Both the position numbers and the translations under genes were made by a program. A DNA stretch of 40,550 bases from Caulobacter zeae (GTDB lineage Bacteria > Pseudomonadota > Alphaproteobacteria > Caulobacterales > Caulobacteraceae), in the NCBI RefSeq assembly GCF_002858925.1, contig NZ_PJRS01000047.1, positions 1 through 40,550 of the forward strand, written 5' to 3'. Below the pieces are notes generated by a model, which was given only the letters and a program-made list of their open reading frames with translations, was not told where the DNA came from and did not search any database. Shown in pieces: positions 1-8,436 of the stretch; the stretch's first letter is position 1; each line of letters starts with the position of its first letter.

Positions 1-229
1 GCTGCTGATCCTCACCGAGTGGGACCAGTTCCGGGCCCTGGACCTGGAGCGCCTCAAGACCCTGCTGGCCGCCCCGGTCGTCGTCGACCTGCGCAACATC
101 TACAAGCCGCACGAAATGGTCCGCCACGGCTTCACCTACGCCTCGGTGGGGCGCGGGGCGGCGGCCGAAGGTGGCGAAGGCGCGGGTCTCAAGACCGACG
201 AGCGCCAGATGGACGCCGTCCCGAACTAG
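1..229 (+). CDS. ugd: UDP-glucose 6-dehydrogenase, C-terminal fragment
   Basis: The reading frame is open from position 2 to a TAG at 227-229 and begins outside the window, so only about the last 75 residues are visible. They contain the TEWDQFR segment and the DLRNIY segment, which are hallmarks of the UDP-binding C-terminal domain of UDP-glucose/GDP-mannose dehydrogenases. The family oxidises UDP-glucose to UDP-glucuronate in the cytoplasm, using two NAD+. The tail after the SVGR motif is about 24 residues of Gly/Ala-rich sequence and looks variable. The next genes encode EPS assembly, including a PssD/PssE-like enzyme whose rhizobial relatives use UDP-glucuronate, so this gene plausibly supplies that precursor. 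The catalytic Cys and the Rossmann domain lie outside the window and cannot be checked. Confidence 0.85.
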   Translation, partial: LLILTEWDQFRALDLERLKTLLAAPVVVDLRNIYKPHEMVRHGFTYASVGRGAAAEGGEGAGLKTDERQMDAVPN

Positions 230-428
230 GCGGGAAGGTCCGCGCCTCCGCCGTCACTCGGGCGGCGGGGCCGGGCCGGCGATCCAGAAAAAATCCCAAG
301 GGGGAAACGCATCCGGAGCGCGGCGATGGCGGTGAACGCCGCCGATCGCGCGTGCCTGGGCCGCCTGCGTGAACTTGAATGCCCTGAACTGAATGCGGCG
401 TCGCGAACTGCACAATGGATCCGAAGTC
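230..428. other. Intergenic region between ugd and the EPS operon
   Basis: This 199-nt gap holds no convincing gene. It contains several GC-rich self-complementary stretches, for example around 320-350 where GGCGGTGAACGCC can fold, and an A-rich segment near 288-297. The hairpin could end ugd transcription and the region could hold the promoter for the downstream EPS genes, but I see no clear -35/-10 pair. An in-frame ATG exists at 393, but the homology to Alg14-like proteins starts only after 429. Confidence 0.4.
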
Positions 429-899
429 ATGACCGCACAGCGTAGCGTCAAAAAGCCCAAGGTTCTGGCGGTCTGCTCCAGTGGCGGCCACTGGGAGCAG
501 ATGATGATGATCCGTGACGCTTTCAAAGGCGCCGATCCGGTCTTCGTCACGACTTTGCCTGGTTTGGCTGAGAAGTCGGGCGTCGAGAAATCCTATGTCG
601 TGCCGGACTGTAACCGGGACAATATTGGGGCCAATCTTCGCTGCATGAGGGATCTGCTTTCCATCATCCGGACGGAGCGGCCCAATGTGATCATCTCGAC
701 CGGCGCCGCGCCGGGCCTGCTGGCCATCGTCATCGGCCGTTTTTTCGGCGCCCGGGGCGTCTGGGTCGACAGCATCGCCAACTCCGAGCGGCTGTCGATG
801 AGCGGCAAGATGGCGGGCTACGTCGCCAACCTCTGGATCACCCAGTGGAGCCAGCTGGCCAGCGCCAAGGGCCCGAAATACTACGGGAGCGTCCTGTGA
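429..899 (+). CDS. pssD: Alg14/PssD-like glycosyltransferase subunit
   Basis: A 156-residue protein that resembles the Alg14/PssD family, the membrane-associated partner of a split GT28-type glycosyltransferase. Visible family features are GGHWEQM at residues 19-25, just after a short hydrophobic strand, and ISTGAAPGLLAI in the second half. In rhizobia PssD and PssE together add glucuronic acid to lipid-linked glucose, the second step of EPS repeat-unit assembly on the inner face of the membrane. I chose the ATG at 429 because the residues between the in-frame ATG at 393 and 429 have no resemblance to the family. The stop codon overlaps the GTG start of the next gene, its expected partner, so the two are probably translated together. 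The sugar specificity is inferred from family and from the upstream ugd. Confidence 0.82.
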   Translation: MTAQRSVKKPKVLAVCSSGGHWEQMMMIRDAFKGADPVFVTTLPGLAEKSGVEKSYVVPDCNRDNIGANLRCMRDLLSIIRTERPNVIISTGAAPGLLAIVIGRFFGARGVWVDSIANSERLSMSGKMAGYVANLWITQWSQLASAKGPKYYGSVL

Positions 900-1378
900 T
901 CCTGCTGACCGTCGGCACCCAGCTGCCCTTCGACCGCCTGGTCGACATCGTCGACCGCGTCGCGCCCGACACCGGCGAGGAAGTGTTCGGCCAGATCGGC
1001 AAGAGCACGCTGTCGCCGCGCAACTTCACCTTCCAGGAAAACCTGCCGCCGCGCGACTTCGAGACCAAGATCACCTCGGCGCGGGTGCTGGTCTCACACG
1101 CCGGCATCGGCTCGATCCTGACGGCCCGCAAGTACAACAAGCCGATCATCCTGTTCCCACGCCTGGCCGCGCACAACGAACACCGCAACGACCACCAGTT
1201 GGCCACCTGCGCCCAGCTGAAGACCCAGGCCGGCATCTATGTGGCCACGGACGAGGGCGAGCTGCGCGCGCTGCTGCTCGACAAGGGTCTGGTCTCGGGC
1301 TCGGAGGATCCGGGCGCTGCGGTCAAGCGCCGGCAGCTGACCGACGCCATCGGCGCTTTCATCGGCGGCGGCGCGTGA
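896..1378 (+). CDS. pssE: Alg13/PssE-like glycosyltransferase catalytic subunit
   Basis: A 160-residue protein of the Alg13/PssE family, the UDP-sugar-binding half of the split GT28 enzyme. It opens with a beta strand and GTQLPFDRL, and carries VSHAGIGSI and a PR...HNEHRNDHQ segment, which correspond to the nucleotide-sugar-binding region of MurG-like C-terminal domains. It should dock to the PssD-like protein encoded immediately upstream. The start is GTG at 896, whose last two bases lie in the TGA stop of the upstream gene; an in-frame ATG at 845 would lie deep inside pssD and add residues with no family match. The stop overlaps the GTG of the next gene in the same way. Together with the truncated ugd upstream this suggests transfer of glucuronate, which is inference. 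Confidence 0.84.
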   Translation: MILLTVGTQLPFDRLVDIVDRVAPDTGEEVFGQIGKSTLSPRNFTFQENLPPRDFETKITSARVLVSHAGIGSILTARKYNKPIILFPRLAAHNEHRNDHQLATCAQLKTQAGIYVATDEGELRALLLDKGLVSGSEDPGAAVKRRQLTDAIGAFIGGGA

Positions 1379-2544
1379 CCATCGCCCCCGACGATCGCCA
1401 GAAGGTGCTCTATTACGTGGAGCGCTACCTGCCGCCGTCGCAGGCCTTCGTGGCCCAGCAGGCGCGGGCCCTGGCGCGCTACCAGCCGGCGATCCTGGCC
1501 GGCAGCACCATGGCTAGCCTCGATCGCGACCTGATCGGCTTTCCGGTGCACGACATCCGCGCCTCGCCGGCCATGCGGGCGGGCGAGTTCGCTCTGAAGA
1601 CCGTGCGCCTGCCGGCGCCGGCGCTGTTTCCGGCCGTGCGCCAGGCCGACCTGGTGCACGCCCATTTCGGCAAGAACGGCTACGTGATCGGCCCGCTGGC
1701 GGCCGGCAAGCCGCTGGTCACCACTTTCCACGGCTTCGACGCCACCTTCGCCGGCAAGGCGGCCGACGTCGACGGCTTCAACCAGGTGCGGTTCTTCGCC
1801 AAGGGCCGCGAGCAGATGGCCAGGGGCGGCGGCTGGCAGATCGCGGTGTCCGACTTCATCCAGGACCGCCTGCTGGCCCTGGGTTTCCCGCAGTCGCGGA
1901 TCTTCCGCCACTATATCGGCGTCGACACCAGCCTGTTCTCGGCGCCCACGAAGCCGCGCCGCAAGGGCCTGGTGGTCTCGGTCGCCCGCTTCGTGGAGTA
2001 CAAGGGCCACAAGCTGATGATCGAGGCGCTGGAGCGCGTGGCCAAGGCCGGCACGCCCGTCGAGTTCATCATGATCGGCGAGGGCCCGCTGCGCGACGAG
2101 ATCGAGGCCCTGGCCCGGCGCTCGCTCCCCAAGGTCGAGATCCGCGAGAAGCAGACCCAGGCCCAGATCCGCGACCTGCTGTCGGAAGCAGAGCTCTATC
2201 TGCATGGCGCGGTGACCCTGGCCAACGGTCACGCCGAGGCCTTCGGTATCGCCAACCTGGAAGCCCAGGCCATGGGCGCGCCGGTCGTCGCCTTCCGCTC
2301 GGGCGGGGTGGGCGAGGCGGTGGAGGAGGGGGCGACGGGCTTCCTGGCCGCCGAGCGCGACGTGGCCGCCATGGCCGACCACATCGGCCGTCTGCTGAAC
2401 GACCAGCCGCTGTGGAACGCCTTCAGCGAACGCGCGCCCAGGATGGTGGCCGAACGCTTCGACATCCGCCGCCAGACCGCGCTGCTGGAAGACTATTACG
2501 ACAGCGTCCTCGACGCCCATAAAAAGGGGGAGGCGCGTCGATGA
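1375..2544 (+). CDS. GT4-family glycosyltransferase
   Basis: A 389-residue cytoplasmic glycosyltransferase with the two-domain GT-B architecture. The N-terminal half has a HAHFGKNG segment and TTFHGFDAT. The C-terminal GT4 domain (about residues 190-365) starts with VSVARFVEYKGH and carries the EX7E motif with glutamates at residues 288 and 296 in HAEAFGIANLEAQAMG. Overall it resembles colanic-acid WcaL or rhizobial EPS glycosyltransferases, which transfer a sugar from a nucleotide donor to the lipid-linked repeat unit with retention of configuration. The donor and linkage cannot be read from sequence. Translation starts at a GTG overlapping the stop of the pssE-like gene, and the end overlaps the next ATG, consistent with coupled translation in one operon. 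Confidence 0.9.
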   Translation: MTIAPDDRQKVLYYVERYLPPSQAFVAQQARALARYQPAILAGSTMASLDRDLIGFPVHDIRASPAMRAGEFALKTVRLPAPALFPAVRQADLVHAHFGKNGYVIGPLAAGKPLVTTFHGFDATFAGKAADVDGFNQVRFFAKGREQMARGGGWQIAVSDFIQDRLLALGFPQSRIFRHYIGVDTSLFSAPTKPRRKGLVVSVARFVEYKGHKLMIEALERVAKAGTPVEFIMIGEGPLRDEIEALARRSLPKVEIREKQTQAQIRDLLSEAELYLHGAVTLANGHAEAFGIANLEAQAMGAPVVAFRSGGVGEAVEEGATGFLAAERDVAAMADHIGRLLNDQPLWNAFSERAPRMVAERFDIRRQTALLEDYYDSVLDAHKKGEARR

Positions 2545-3068
2545 CCCAGCCTATGCCGCAGACCAAGCCCAAGGGCGTGAAGCCCAAGTGGAGCCTGAAC
2601 GTGTTCCGGCCGATCCGGGACGCGATCATCAATGTCCGGCGGGCCTACTACAACAAGGTCTGGGGGATGCACATCCACCCGACCGCGTCGTTCTCGCTGA
2701 GCGCCAAGTTCGACCGCACCAACCCCAAGGGCGTCCATGTGGGCGAAGAGACCTACGTAGCTTTCGACGCGGCGATCCTGACCCACGACCTGACGCGCGG
2801 CCTGTACCTCAACACCTATATCGGCCGCCGCTGCTTCATCGGCGCGCGCAGCATCATCCTGCCCGGCGTGACCATCGGCGACGAGTGCGTGATCGGCTCG
2901 GGCGCGGTCGTCACCAAGGACATCCCGCCGCGTTCGCTGGTCGCCGGCAACCCGGCCAAGATCATCCGCTCGGACATCAAGATCATCTCGCGCTACGGCC
3001 GCATGGCCCGCGAGGACGAAATCGAGGCGGCCAACGTCGCCGCCCTGGCCCTGGGAGCCGCCGAATGA
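2541..3068 (+). CDS. Hexapeptide-repeat (left-handed beta-helix) acyltransferase
   Basis: A 175-residue member of the LacA/WcaF/WbbJ group of hexapeptide acetyltransferases. After a basic N-terminal segment (residues 1-50) it shows imperfect hexapeptide turns such as YIGRRCFIGARSIILPGV and IGDECVIGSGAVVTKDIP, followed by the common closing motif SLVAGNPAKII. His82 in the LTHD segment is a good candidate for the catalytic base. The family transfers acetyl groups from acetyl-CoA to sugar hydroxyls in the cytoplasm, so here it probably O-acetylates an EPS repeat-unit sugar. The ATG overlaps the upstream TGA and the TGA overlaps the next ATG. The exact sugar and position are unknown. Confidence 0.88.
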   Translation: MTQPMPQTKPKGVKPKWSLNVFRPIRDAIINVRRAYYNKVWGMHIHPTASFSLSAKFDRTNPKGVHVGEETYVAFDAAILTHDLTRGLYLNTYIGRRCFIGARSIILPGVTIGDECVIGSGAVVTKDIPPRSLVAGNPAKIIRSDIKIISRYGRMAREDEIEAANVAALALGAAE

Positions 3069-3979
3069 AGATGTTCTTCTACCGCGGCAAGCACGAGAAC
3101 TTCGGCGACGAGCTGAACCACTGGCTGTGGCCGCAGATTCTGCCGGACTTCTTCGACGAGGACGAAAGCGACCTGTTCCTGGGCATCGGCTCGATCCTCT
3201 ACGACAACTTCGATCCGGGCATCCGCAAGATCGTCTTCGGCTCGGGCTGGGGCGGCTACACCAAGGCGCCGACGCTGGACGACAAGTGGACGGTCTATTT
3301 CGTGCGCGGCAAGAAGACCGCGCAGGAGCTGGGCGTCGACGAGGGCCTGGGGATCGGCGACAGCGGCATCCTGATCCGCAGCCTGTGGGACGCCAGCAAG
3401 GTCGAGAAGCGCCACGCCGTCTCGTTCATCCCCCACTACGAGAGCGCCATGTACGGCGCCTGGGAGAAGGTCTGCGCCAAGGCCGGCATCCACTTCATCG
3501 ACCCGCGCTGGTCGGTGGAGAAGGTGCTGGAGGAGATCAGCGCCTCCGAAAAGGTGATCTCGGAAGCCATGCACGGGGTGATCATCTCGGACGCCTTGCG
3601 CGTGCCATGGCGGGCCATCGTGCCGCTGGATCCTGCCAACCGCGCCAAGTGGTACGACTGGGCCAGCGCCCTGGACGTCTCGATCGACTTCGACACGCTC
3701 GGTCCGTCGAACCCGGTGGAAGCCCTGGCCGCCCTGCGCAAGGACACGGCTTGGCGCAAGGCGATCACCTTCCGCCACCGCCGCATCCGCCAGCTGACCG
3801 GCGACATGGCCTTCGGCTCGGCCGGGGCGACCTTGCAGGCCGTGGCCGCAAAGCCCGGCCAGCTCAGCACCGACGCCGCCATCGAGGCCGCCCACGCCGC
3901 CATGCTCGCCCAGGTCGAGCGGCTGAAGGCTGACTTCGCGCCGGCGACCGTACGCGACGTCCAGCCCGTCGAGCAGTGA
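3065..3979 (+). CDS. Polysaccharide pyruvyltransferase (ExoV/PssM-like)
   Basis: A 304-residue protein of the polysaccharide pyruvyltransferase family (CsaB/ExoV type). These enzymes attach a pyruvate ketal to a sugar of a lipid-linked repeat unit using phosphoenolpyruvate. Visible features are the N-terminal segment with ENFGDELN, the FLGIGSIL and FGSGWGG segments that follow the first Rossmann-like strands, SFIPHYES in the middle, and EAMHGVIISDALRVPW with His170, matching the conserved His of this family. I chose the ATG at 3065, which overlaps the TGA of the acetyltransferase gene; the open frame further upstream is a shadow of that gene. Ketal groups add negative charge, and in rhizobial succinoglycan and PssM systems they matter for polymer assembly. 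The substrate is unknown. Confidence 0.87.
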   Translation: MKMFFYRGKHENFGDELNHWLWPQILPDFFDEDESDLFLGIGSILYDNFDPGIRKIVFGSGWGGYTKAPTLDDKWTVYFVRGKKTAQELGVDEGLGIGDSGILIRSLWDASKVEKRHAVSFIPHYESAMYGAWEKVCAKAGIHFIDPRWSVEKVLEEISASEKVISEAMHGVIISDALRVPWRAIVPLDPANRAKWYDWASALDVSIDFDTLGPSNPVEALAALRKDTAWRKAITFRHRRIRQLTGDMAFGSAGATLQAVAAKPGQLSTDAAIEAAHAAMLAQVERLKADFAPATVRDVQPVEQ

Positions 3980-3989
3980 GGCCCGGCCG

Positions 3990-4928
3990 ATGACCAGCCT
4001 TTCCGCCACCGTCATCCTGTCGTCCTACAACGGCGAGAAGCGGCTGCCGAACACGCTGGACTCGTTCGTGCGCCAGGACCTGCCCAAGGACGGGTGGGAG
4101 ATCATAGCCGTCGACAACAACAGCAGCGACGGCACGTTCGAGCTCTTGCAGTCCTATGCCGATCGCTTGCCTATCAAGCCGTTCCGGCACGTCACGCCCG
4201 GCAAGTCGAGCGCCCTGAACGAGGCGATCGCCCGCGCCCGGGGCGAGCTGCTGGTGTTCACCGACGATGATGTCGAGGCCGCGCCGCGCTGGCTGTCGTC
4301 GATCGTCGAATGCGCCGCCGCCCATCCGGAAGTGTCGGTGATCGGCGGCCGCATTGTTCCCAACTGGGAGCGGCCGCCCGGCGATGACCCGCTCTACACC
4401 TGGCTGCCGTTGGGCTCGACCTTCGCCATCGTCGACGACCTGCCGACCGGTCCGTGCGACCCGTCGAAGATCTGGGGCCCCAACACCACGATCCGCGCCA
4501 GCGCCCTGGGCGAGGAGCGCTATCGCGAGGACATCGGGCCATTGCCCGCCAAGCTCTACGCCATGGGCGAGGACTCCGAGATCGTCATGCGGTTGGCGGC
4601 GCGGGGCCACAAGGCCTACCACTGCGCCGAGGCGCAGGTGCGCCACTTCGTGCCGGCCTCGAACATGTCGGCCGACTGGGTGCAGAAGCGGGCCGAGCGC
4701 CTGGGCTTCGGCATCCCGGCCTTGCAGCCCGAGAAGATCCCCGGCGGCCCGCGCCTGGGCGGCGTGCCGGTCAGGACCTGGCTGGAGACCGCCAGCTGGG
4801 GCGCGCGCAGCCTGATGCTGTATCCGCTGCCCAAGTCGCGCCTGCGGTTCTGGGCGATCTGGAAGCTCTACTACATGCGCGGGCTGATCCAGGGCATCCG
4901 CCACTACATGCCGGCGGCCCGTGCATGA
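3990..4928 (+). CDS. GT2-family glycosyltransferase A
   Basis: A 312-residue inverting glycosyltransferase of family 2 with one GT-A domain. It begins with a hydrophobic strand and SSYNGEKRL. The nucleotide-binding DNNSSDGT and the metal-binding FTDDDVE (Asp92-Asp94) follow, and GEDSEIVMR near residue 195 supplies the likely catalytic ED region. The C-terminal part (about 240-312) is basic and amphipathic rather than membrane-spanning. It should add one sugar to the growing lipid-linked EPS unit on the cytoplasmic side. It starts 10 nt after the pyruvyltransferase stop, and its TGA overlaps the ATG of the flippase. It is more similar in outline to succinoglycan ExoA/PssF-type enzymes than to the other two GT2 proteins in this locus; donor sugar unknown. 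Confidence 0.9.
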   Translation: MTSLSATVILSSYNGEKRLPNTLDSFVRQDLPKDGWEIIAVDNNSSDGTFELLQSYADRLPIKPFRHVTPGKSSALNEAIARARGELLVFTDDDVEAAPRWLSSIVECAAAHPEVSVIGGRIVPNWERPPGDDPLYTWLPLGSTFAIVDDLPTGPCDPSKIWGPNTTIRASALGEERYREDIGPLPAKLYAMGEDSEIVMRLAARGHKAYHCAEAQVRHFVPASNMSADWVQKRAERLGFGIPALQPEKIPGGPRLGGVPVRTWLETASWGARSLMLYPLPKSRLRFWAIWKLYYMRGLIQGIRHYMPAARA

Positions 4929-6475
4929 GCGATCCGATCGACACTCAAGCGTCGGCGCAACCGCCGGCCGGCGGCGCCAGCGGCATCGGCTCCAAGGCCG
5001 TGAAGGCCTCGGTGTGGGTGATGGGCGGGGTGGTGTTCACGCGCCTGGCCAACCTTCTGATGACGGTGGTGCTGGCGCGCATCCTGCTGCCGCAGGACTT
5101 CGGCCTGGTGGCCCTGGCCACCACCGTGCTGCTGATGCTGCAGGCGATCACCGACCTGTCGCTGGGCAACGCCCTGATCCACAAGCAGGACGCCGATCGC
5201 GCCGACTACGACACCGCCTTCACCCTCGGCGTGCTGCGCGGCCTGCTGCTGATGGCGATCATGATCGGCGCCGGGGCGGTGATGATCAGGATCTACAACG
5301 ACCCGCGCCTGTTCGCGATCATGGCCGCGATCAGCGTGCGACCGCTGATGGCCGGCCTGATGAGCCCCTACTACATCACCCTGGCCAAGCACCTGAAGTT
5401 CTCGGTGGTGATCGCCATCGAGAGCCTGGCGGCCGTGCTGCAACTGGTGGCCGCCGTGGCGGTGGCCTGGACCACCCACAGCTACTGGGGGATCGTCGCG
5501 GGGGTGATCGCCGCGGGCCTCGTGCCGCTGGTGGCCAGCTATCTCTACGCGCCTTACCGGCCGCGCTTCTCGCTGGCCTCGACCAAGCTGATCCTGGGCT
5601 TCTCGATCTGGGTGACGCTGAACCAGTTCATCACCGTCATCGGCAACCGCTTCGACAACCTGGTGATCGCCGGCGTGCTCGGCACGGCCACCTTCGGCGC
5701 GTACAACGTCGGCAACAACATCGCCACCATGCTGACCCAGCAGGCCATCCAGCCGCTGGAGCGGGTGTTCTTCCCCAGCTTCGTGCACATCGCCGCCGAC
5801 CGCGATCGCCTGCGGGCCGCGTTCCAGCGCAGCCAGTCGTCGCTGTTCGCCGTGGGCCTGCCGCTGGGCGTGGGGCTGGCGCTGGTGGCCGAGCCGCTGG
5901 TGGCCCTTGCCCTGGGGCCCAAGTGGCATCTGGCGGCCGTCGTCATCCAGCTGATCGCGCCGGTGCTGGGCGTGCAGGTGGTGTTCGGCGCGGTCAACGC
6001 CGTGGCCTACGCCCAGGGCGCGACCAAGGACCTCTTCCAGCGCAGCCTGTGGCAGACGGCCGTGCGCGTGCCCGTGGTGCTGGCGGGCCTCTATTTCTGG
6101 GGCCTGACGGGCCTTCTGGTGGCGCGCATTTTGTCGGGCGGCCTGCTGCTGTCGGTGCTGAACCTGATGCTGGTGCACAAGCTGACCGGCCTGACGCCGC
6201 TGGAGCAGGTGAAGGTCACCTGGCGCTCGCTGGTCAGCACGGTGGTGATGATCGCCGCCGCCCTGGCCACTGGCTCGCTGTTCCCCAGCGTGGAGCATCA
6301 CGCCGACGCCCTCTACGCCACCGTGGCGATCTCGATCGCCGGCGGTGCGGCCTATGTGGTCACCCACGCGGCGGTCTGGTTCATGGCCGGACGCCCGGGC
6401 AACAGCATCGAGGCCGAGCTCGCGCGCCTGCTGTCGAAAACCACCGGGCGCTTCGCCCGCCTGCGGAATGCATAA
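4925..6475 (+). CDS. wzx: Wzx-type lipid-linked oligosaccharide flippase
   Basis: A 516-residue integral membrane protein of the MOP superfamily, polysaccharide-synthesis group (WzxC-like). Hydrophobic helices are spread along nearly the full length, roughly twelve to fourteen segments, and the segment after residue 30 (LANLLMTVVLARILLPQDFG) is the characteristic start of this family. Members move the undecaprenyl-diphosphate-linked repeat unit across the inner membrane for polymerisation in the periplasm. The ATG at 4925 overlaps the TGA of the upstream GT2 gene, and homology starts soon after it; the much longer frame reaching back to 4454 only shadows that gene. The hydrophilic N-terminal 25 residues are rich in Ala, Pro and Gly. 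A Wzy-like polymerase is encoded 2 kb downstream, so a complete Wzx/Wzy pair is present. Confidence 0.9.
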   Translation: MSDPIDTQASAQPPAGGASGIGSKAVKASVWVMGGVVFTRLANLLMTVVLARILLPQDFGLVALATTVLLMLQAITDLSLGNALIHKQDADRADYDTAFTLGVLRGLLLMAIMIGAGAVMIRIYNDPRLFAIMAAISVRPLMAGLMSPYYITLAKHLKFSVVIAIESLAAVLQLVAAVAVAWTTHSYWGIVAGVIAAGLVPLVASYLYAPYRPRFSLASTKLILGFSIWVTLNQFITVIGNRFDNLVIAGVLGTATFGAYNVGNNIATMLTQQAIQPLERVFFPSFVHIAADRDRLRAAFQRSQSSLFAVGLPLGVGLALVAEPLVALALGPKWHLAAVVIQLIAPVLGVQVVFGAVNAVAYAQGATKDLFQRSLWQTAVRVPVVLAGLYFWGLTGLLVARILSGGLLLSVLNLMLVHKLTGLTPLEQVKVTWRSLVSTVVMIAAALATGSLFPSVEHHADALYATVAISIAGGAAYVVTHAAVWFMAGRPGNSIEAELARLLSKTTGRFARLRNA

Positions 6476-6478
6476 GCC

Positions 6479-7420
6479 ATGGCCAAGTCTCCGCTCTCCC
6501 CGGTTCTCAGGATCTCGGTCCCCAAGATCTCGGTTCTCGTCAACAACTACAACTACGCGGCCTATCTGCCGGCCTGCATCGACAGCGTGCTGTCGCAGGA
6601 CTACCCGGACTTCGAATTGATCGTTGTCGACGACGGCTCGACCGACGGCTCGCGCGAGATCATCGGCGCGTACGGCGACCGGCTGGTTCCGGTGCTGAAG
6701 GAGAACGGCGGCCAGGCCTCGTCGTTCAACGCCGGCTTCGCCGCCGCCACGGGCGAGATCCTGTGCCTGCTGGACGCCGACGACGCCTTCCTGCCGGGCA
6801 AGCTGTCGCGCCTGGCCGAGATCTACGCCGGCGAGGGGGTCGACTGGTGCTTCGACCGGGTCACCACCGACGAGGCGGCCGGCGCGCCTGGCGAGCTGGC
6901 GACCAAGCCGGTCGACTATCGCCAGGGCCTGGGCCGAGGCCGTTTTCCGAGCATTCCGGTGCCCACCTCGGGCCTGACCTTCCGGCGCGGGCTGCTGTCG
7001 CAGATCCTGCCCATGCCGGTGGCCCAGGACGTGGTGCTCAGCGACAACTACCTGAAGTTCGCCGCCAGCTATCTGGGGGCAGGGGTGCTGGTCGACACGC
7101 CGCTGACCTTCCAGCGCATCCACGCGACCAACCGCTACACAGGCGCGGTGCAGGCCAGCCCGCTGCGCTCGCGGATCATGATCGCCACCGGCCTGGAGCT
7201 GGCCCGCCGCTATCCGGGCCTCAAGAGCCTGGGCGCCAGCCTGGCGGCCGGCGGCTTCGCCCAGGGTGAGCTTTCGGGCAAGGCCCTGCGCGAGCAGCTG
7301 GCCGTGGCCACCAACGCCGCGCCCAACCCGCGCCTGGCGGCGCTGGACCTGTGGTGGCGGGTGACGATGAAACGCGCGCGCGCCTCGCTTGCGCCGCGCA
7401 AGGCGGCGAAGGCGGGCTGA
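6479..7420 (+). CDS. GT2-family glycosyltransferase B
   Basis: A 313-residue family 2 glycosyltransferase. The GT-A domain starts at about residue 17 with ISVLVNNYNYAAYL, has VDDGSTDGS for nucleotide binding, and carries the metal-binding motif LLDADDAF with Asp99, Asp101 and Asp102. The second half is shorter on recognisable motifs but contains a SDNYLKF segment where the catalytic base would be expected. It lies 3 nt downstream of the flippase gene and 2 nt upstream of the next GT2 gene, so it belongs to the same operon. Its role is addition of one sugar to the lipid-linked EPS intermediate. The last 15 residues are basic and alanine-rich, which may help membrane association. Substrate unknown. 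Confidence 0.88.
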   Translation: MAKSPLSPVLRISVPKISVLVNNYNYAAYLPACIDSVLSQDYPDFELIVVDDGSTDGSREIIGAYGDRLVPVLKENGGQASSFNAGFAAATGEILCLLDADDAFLPGKLSRLAEIYAGEGVDWCFDRVTTDEAAGAPGELATKPVDYRQGLGRGRFPSIPVPTSGLTFRRGLLSQILPMPVAQDVVLSDNYLKFAASYLGAGVLVDTPLTFQRIHATNRYTGAVQASPLRSRIMIATGLELARRYPGLKSLGASLAAGGFAQGELSGKALREQLAVATNAAPNPRLAALDLWWRVTMKRARASLAPRKAAKAG

Positions 7421-7422
7421 CC

Positions 7423-8403
7423 ATGACCACGACCACCGTCACGCTCGACCCCGCGCAAGTCGCCCCGGCCCAGGCTTCTGAGGCCATCCACGTCACGGTC
7501 GGCGTGCTGACCTTCAAGCGCCCCGACGGCATCGCCAAGCTGCTGGAGTCGCTGGGCGGCCTGAGCATGAACGCCGAACGGCCGTATCGGCTGTCGGTGG
7601 TGGTGGTCGACAACGACCCCAAGGGCAGCGGCCGCGCGGCGGTCGAGCCGTTCATGGCATCAAGCGTCTTCCAGCTGATCTACGCCATCGAGCCGGAGCC
7701 CGGCATTCCGTTCGGCCGCAACCGCGCCATGGACGAGGCCCCGGCCGACACCCGGTACTTCTGCTTCGTCGACGACGACGAGTGGGTCGTGCCCGGCTGG
7801 CTGGACGCCCTGCTCGAGGTGCAGGCGCGCACCGGCGCCGACTGCGTCTATGGCCCGGTCGAGCCGGTCTATCCGGAAGATCCGCCCGCCTACTTCATCA
7901 AGAGCCGCGTCTTCGAGCGCAAGAAGAACGAGGACGGCGCCCGGATCGGCTATGCCGCCTCCAACAACGTGATGTTCGACCTGCCGCTGTTCAGGCAGAT
8001 GGGGCTGCGCTTCGAGGAGCGGATGCGCCACACCGGCGGCACCGACTACCTGTTCTTCAACCAGGCGGTCCGCAAGGGCGCGAAGATCCACTGGAGCGAC
8101 GCGGCCCTGGTCTACGATGTGGTGCCGGCCAACCGGATGACCTGGAAGTGGGTGATCCAGCGCCAGTACCGTCTGGGCAACACCTTCGCGGTCGCCGACC
8201 AGTTGCACGGCACGCCGGCCCGCCGCGCCTACCGCCTGGTCTACGGCGCGGCGCGGATGGTGCTGGGGGCTGTGATGTCGCCGGCCCTGCTGATCTCGCC
8301 CAGCCTCGGCATGCGGGCGATCATCCATGGGGTGCGCGGCGCCGGCGTCGTCAGCGGCATCCTCGGCCACAGCTATCAGGAATACGGAAAGGCCGAAGCC
8401 TAG
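7423..8403 (+). CDS. GT2-family glycosyltransferase C
   Basis: A 326-residue family 2 glycosyltransferase. The N-terminal 22 residues are Thr/Ala-rich, then VGVLTFKRPDG starts the GT-A domain. Further motifs are VVVDNDPKG for nucleotide binding and CFVDDDEWV (Asp117-Asp119) for the metal site. The HTGGTDYLF segment near residue 205 is likely to hold the catalytic acidic residue. The last 60 residues include a moderately hydrophobic stretch that may touch the membrane. I start it at the ATG at 7423, two bases after the stop of the preceding gene; an in-frame GTG at 7351 would lie inside that gene. It is the third GT2 enzyme in this locus, so it probably extends or branches the EPS repeat unit. 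Specificity unknown. Confidence 0.88.
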   Translation: MTTTTVTLDPAQVAPAQASEAIHVTVGVLTFKRPDGIAKLLESLGGLSMNAERPYRLSVVVVDNDPKGSGRAAVEPFMASSVFQLIYAIEPEPGIPFGRNRAMDEAPADTRYFCFVDDDEWVVPGWLDALLEVQARTGADCVYGPVEPVYPEDPPAYFIKSRVFERKKNEDGARIGYAASNNVMFDLPLFRQMGLRFEERMRHTGGTDYLFFNQAVRKGAKIHWSDAALVYDVVPANRMTWKWVIQRQYRLGNTFAVADQLHGTPARRAYRLVYGAARMVLGAVMSPALLISPSLGMRAIIHGVRGAGVVSGILGHSYQEYGKAEA

Positions 8404-8436
8404 CGCCCGCGCGCGGCTTGGCCCAGTGATCTACCC

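Noticed and set aside
4904..7123. Long minus-strand open frame (739 codons) opposite the flippase and GT2 genes
   Set aside because: Sequence is His/Arg/Gln/Gly-rich with no domain; it arises from GC-rich codon bias of the plus-strand genes, which have clear family motifs.
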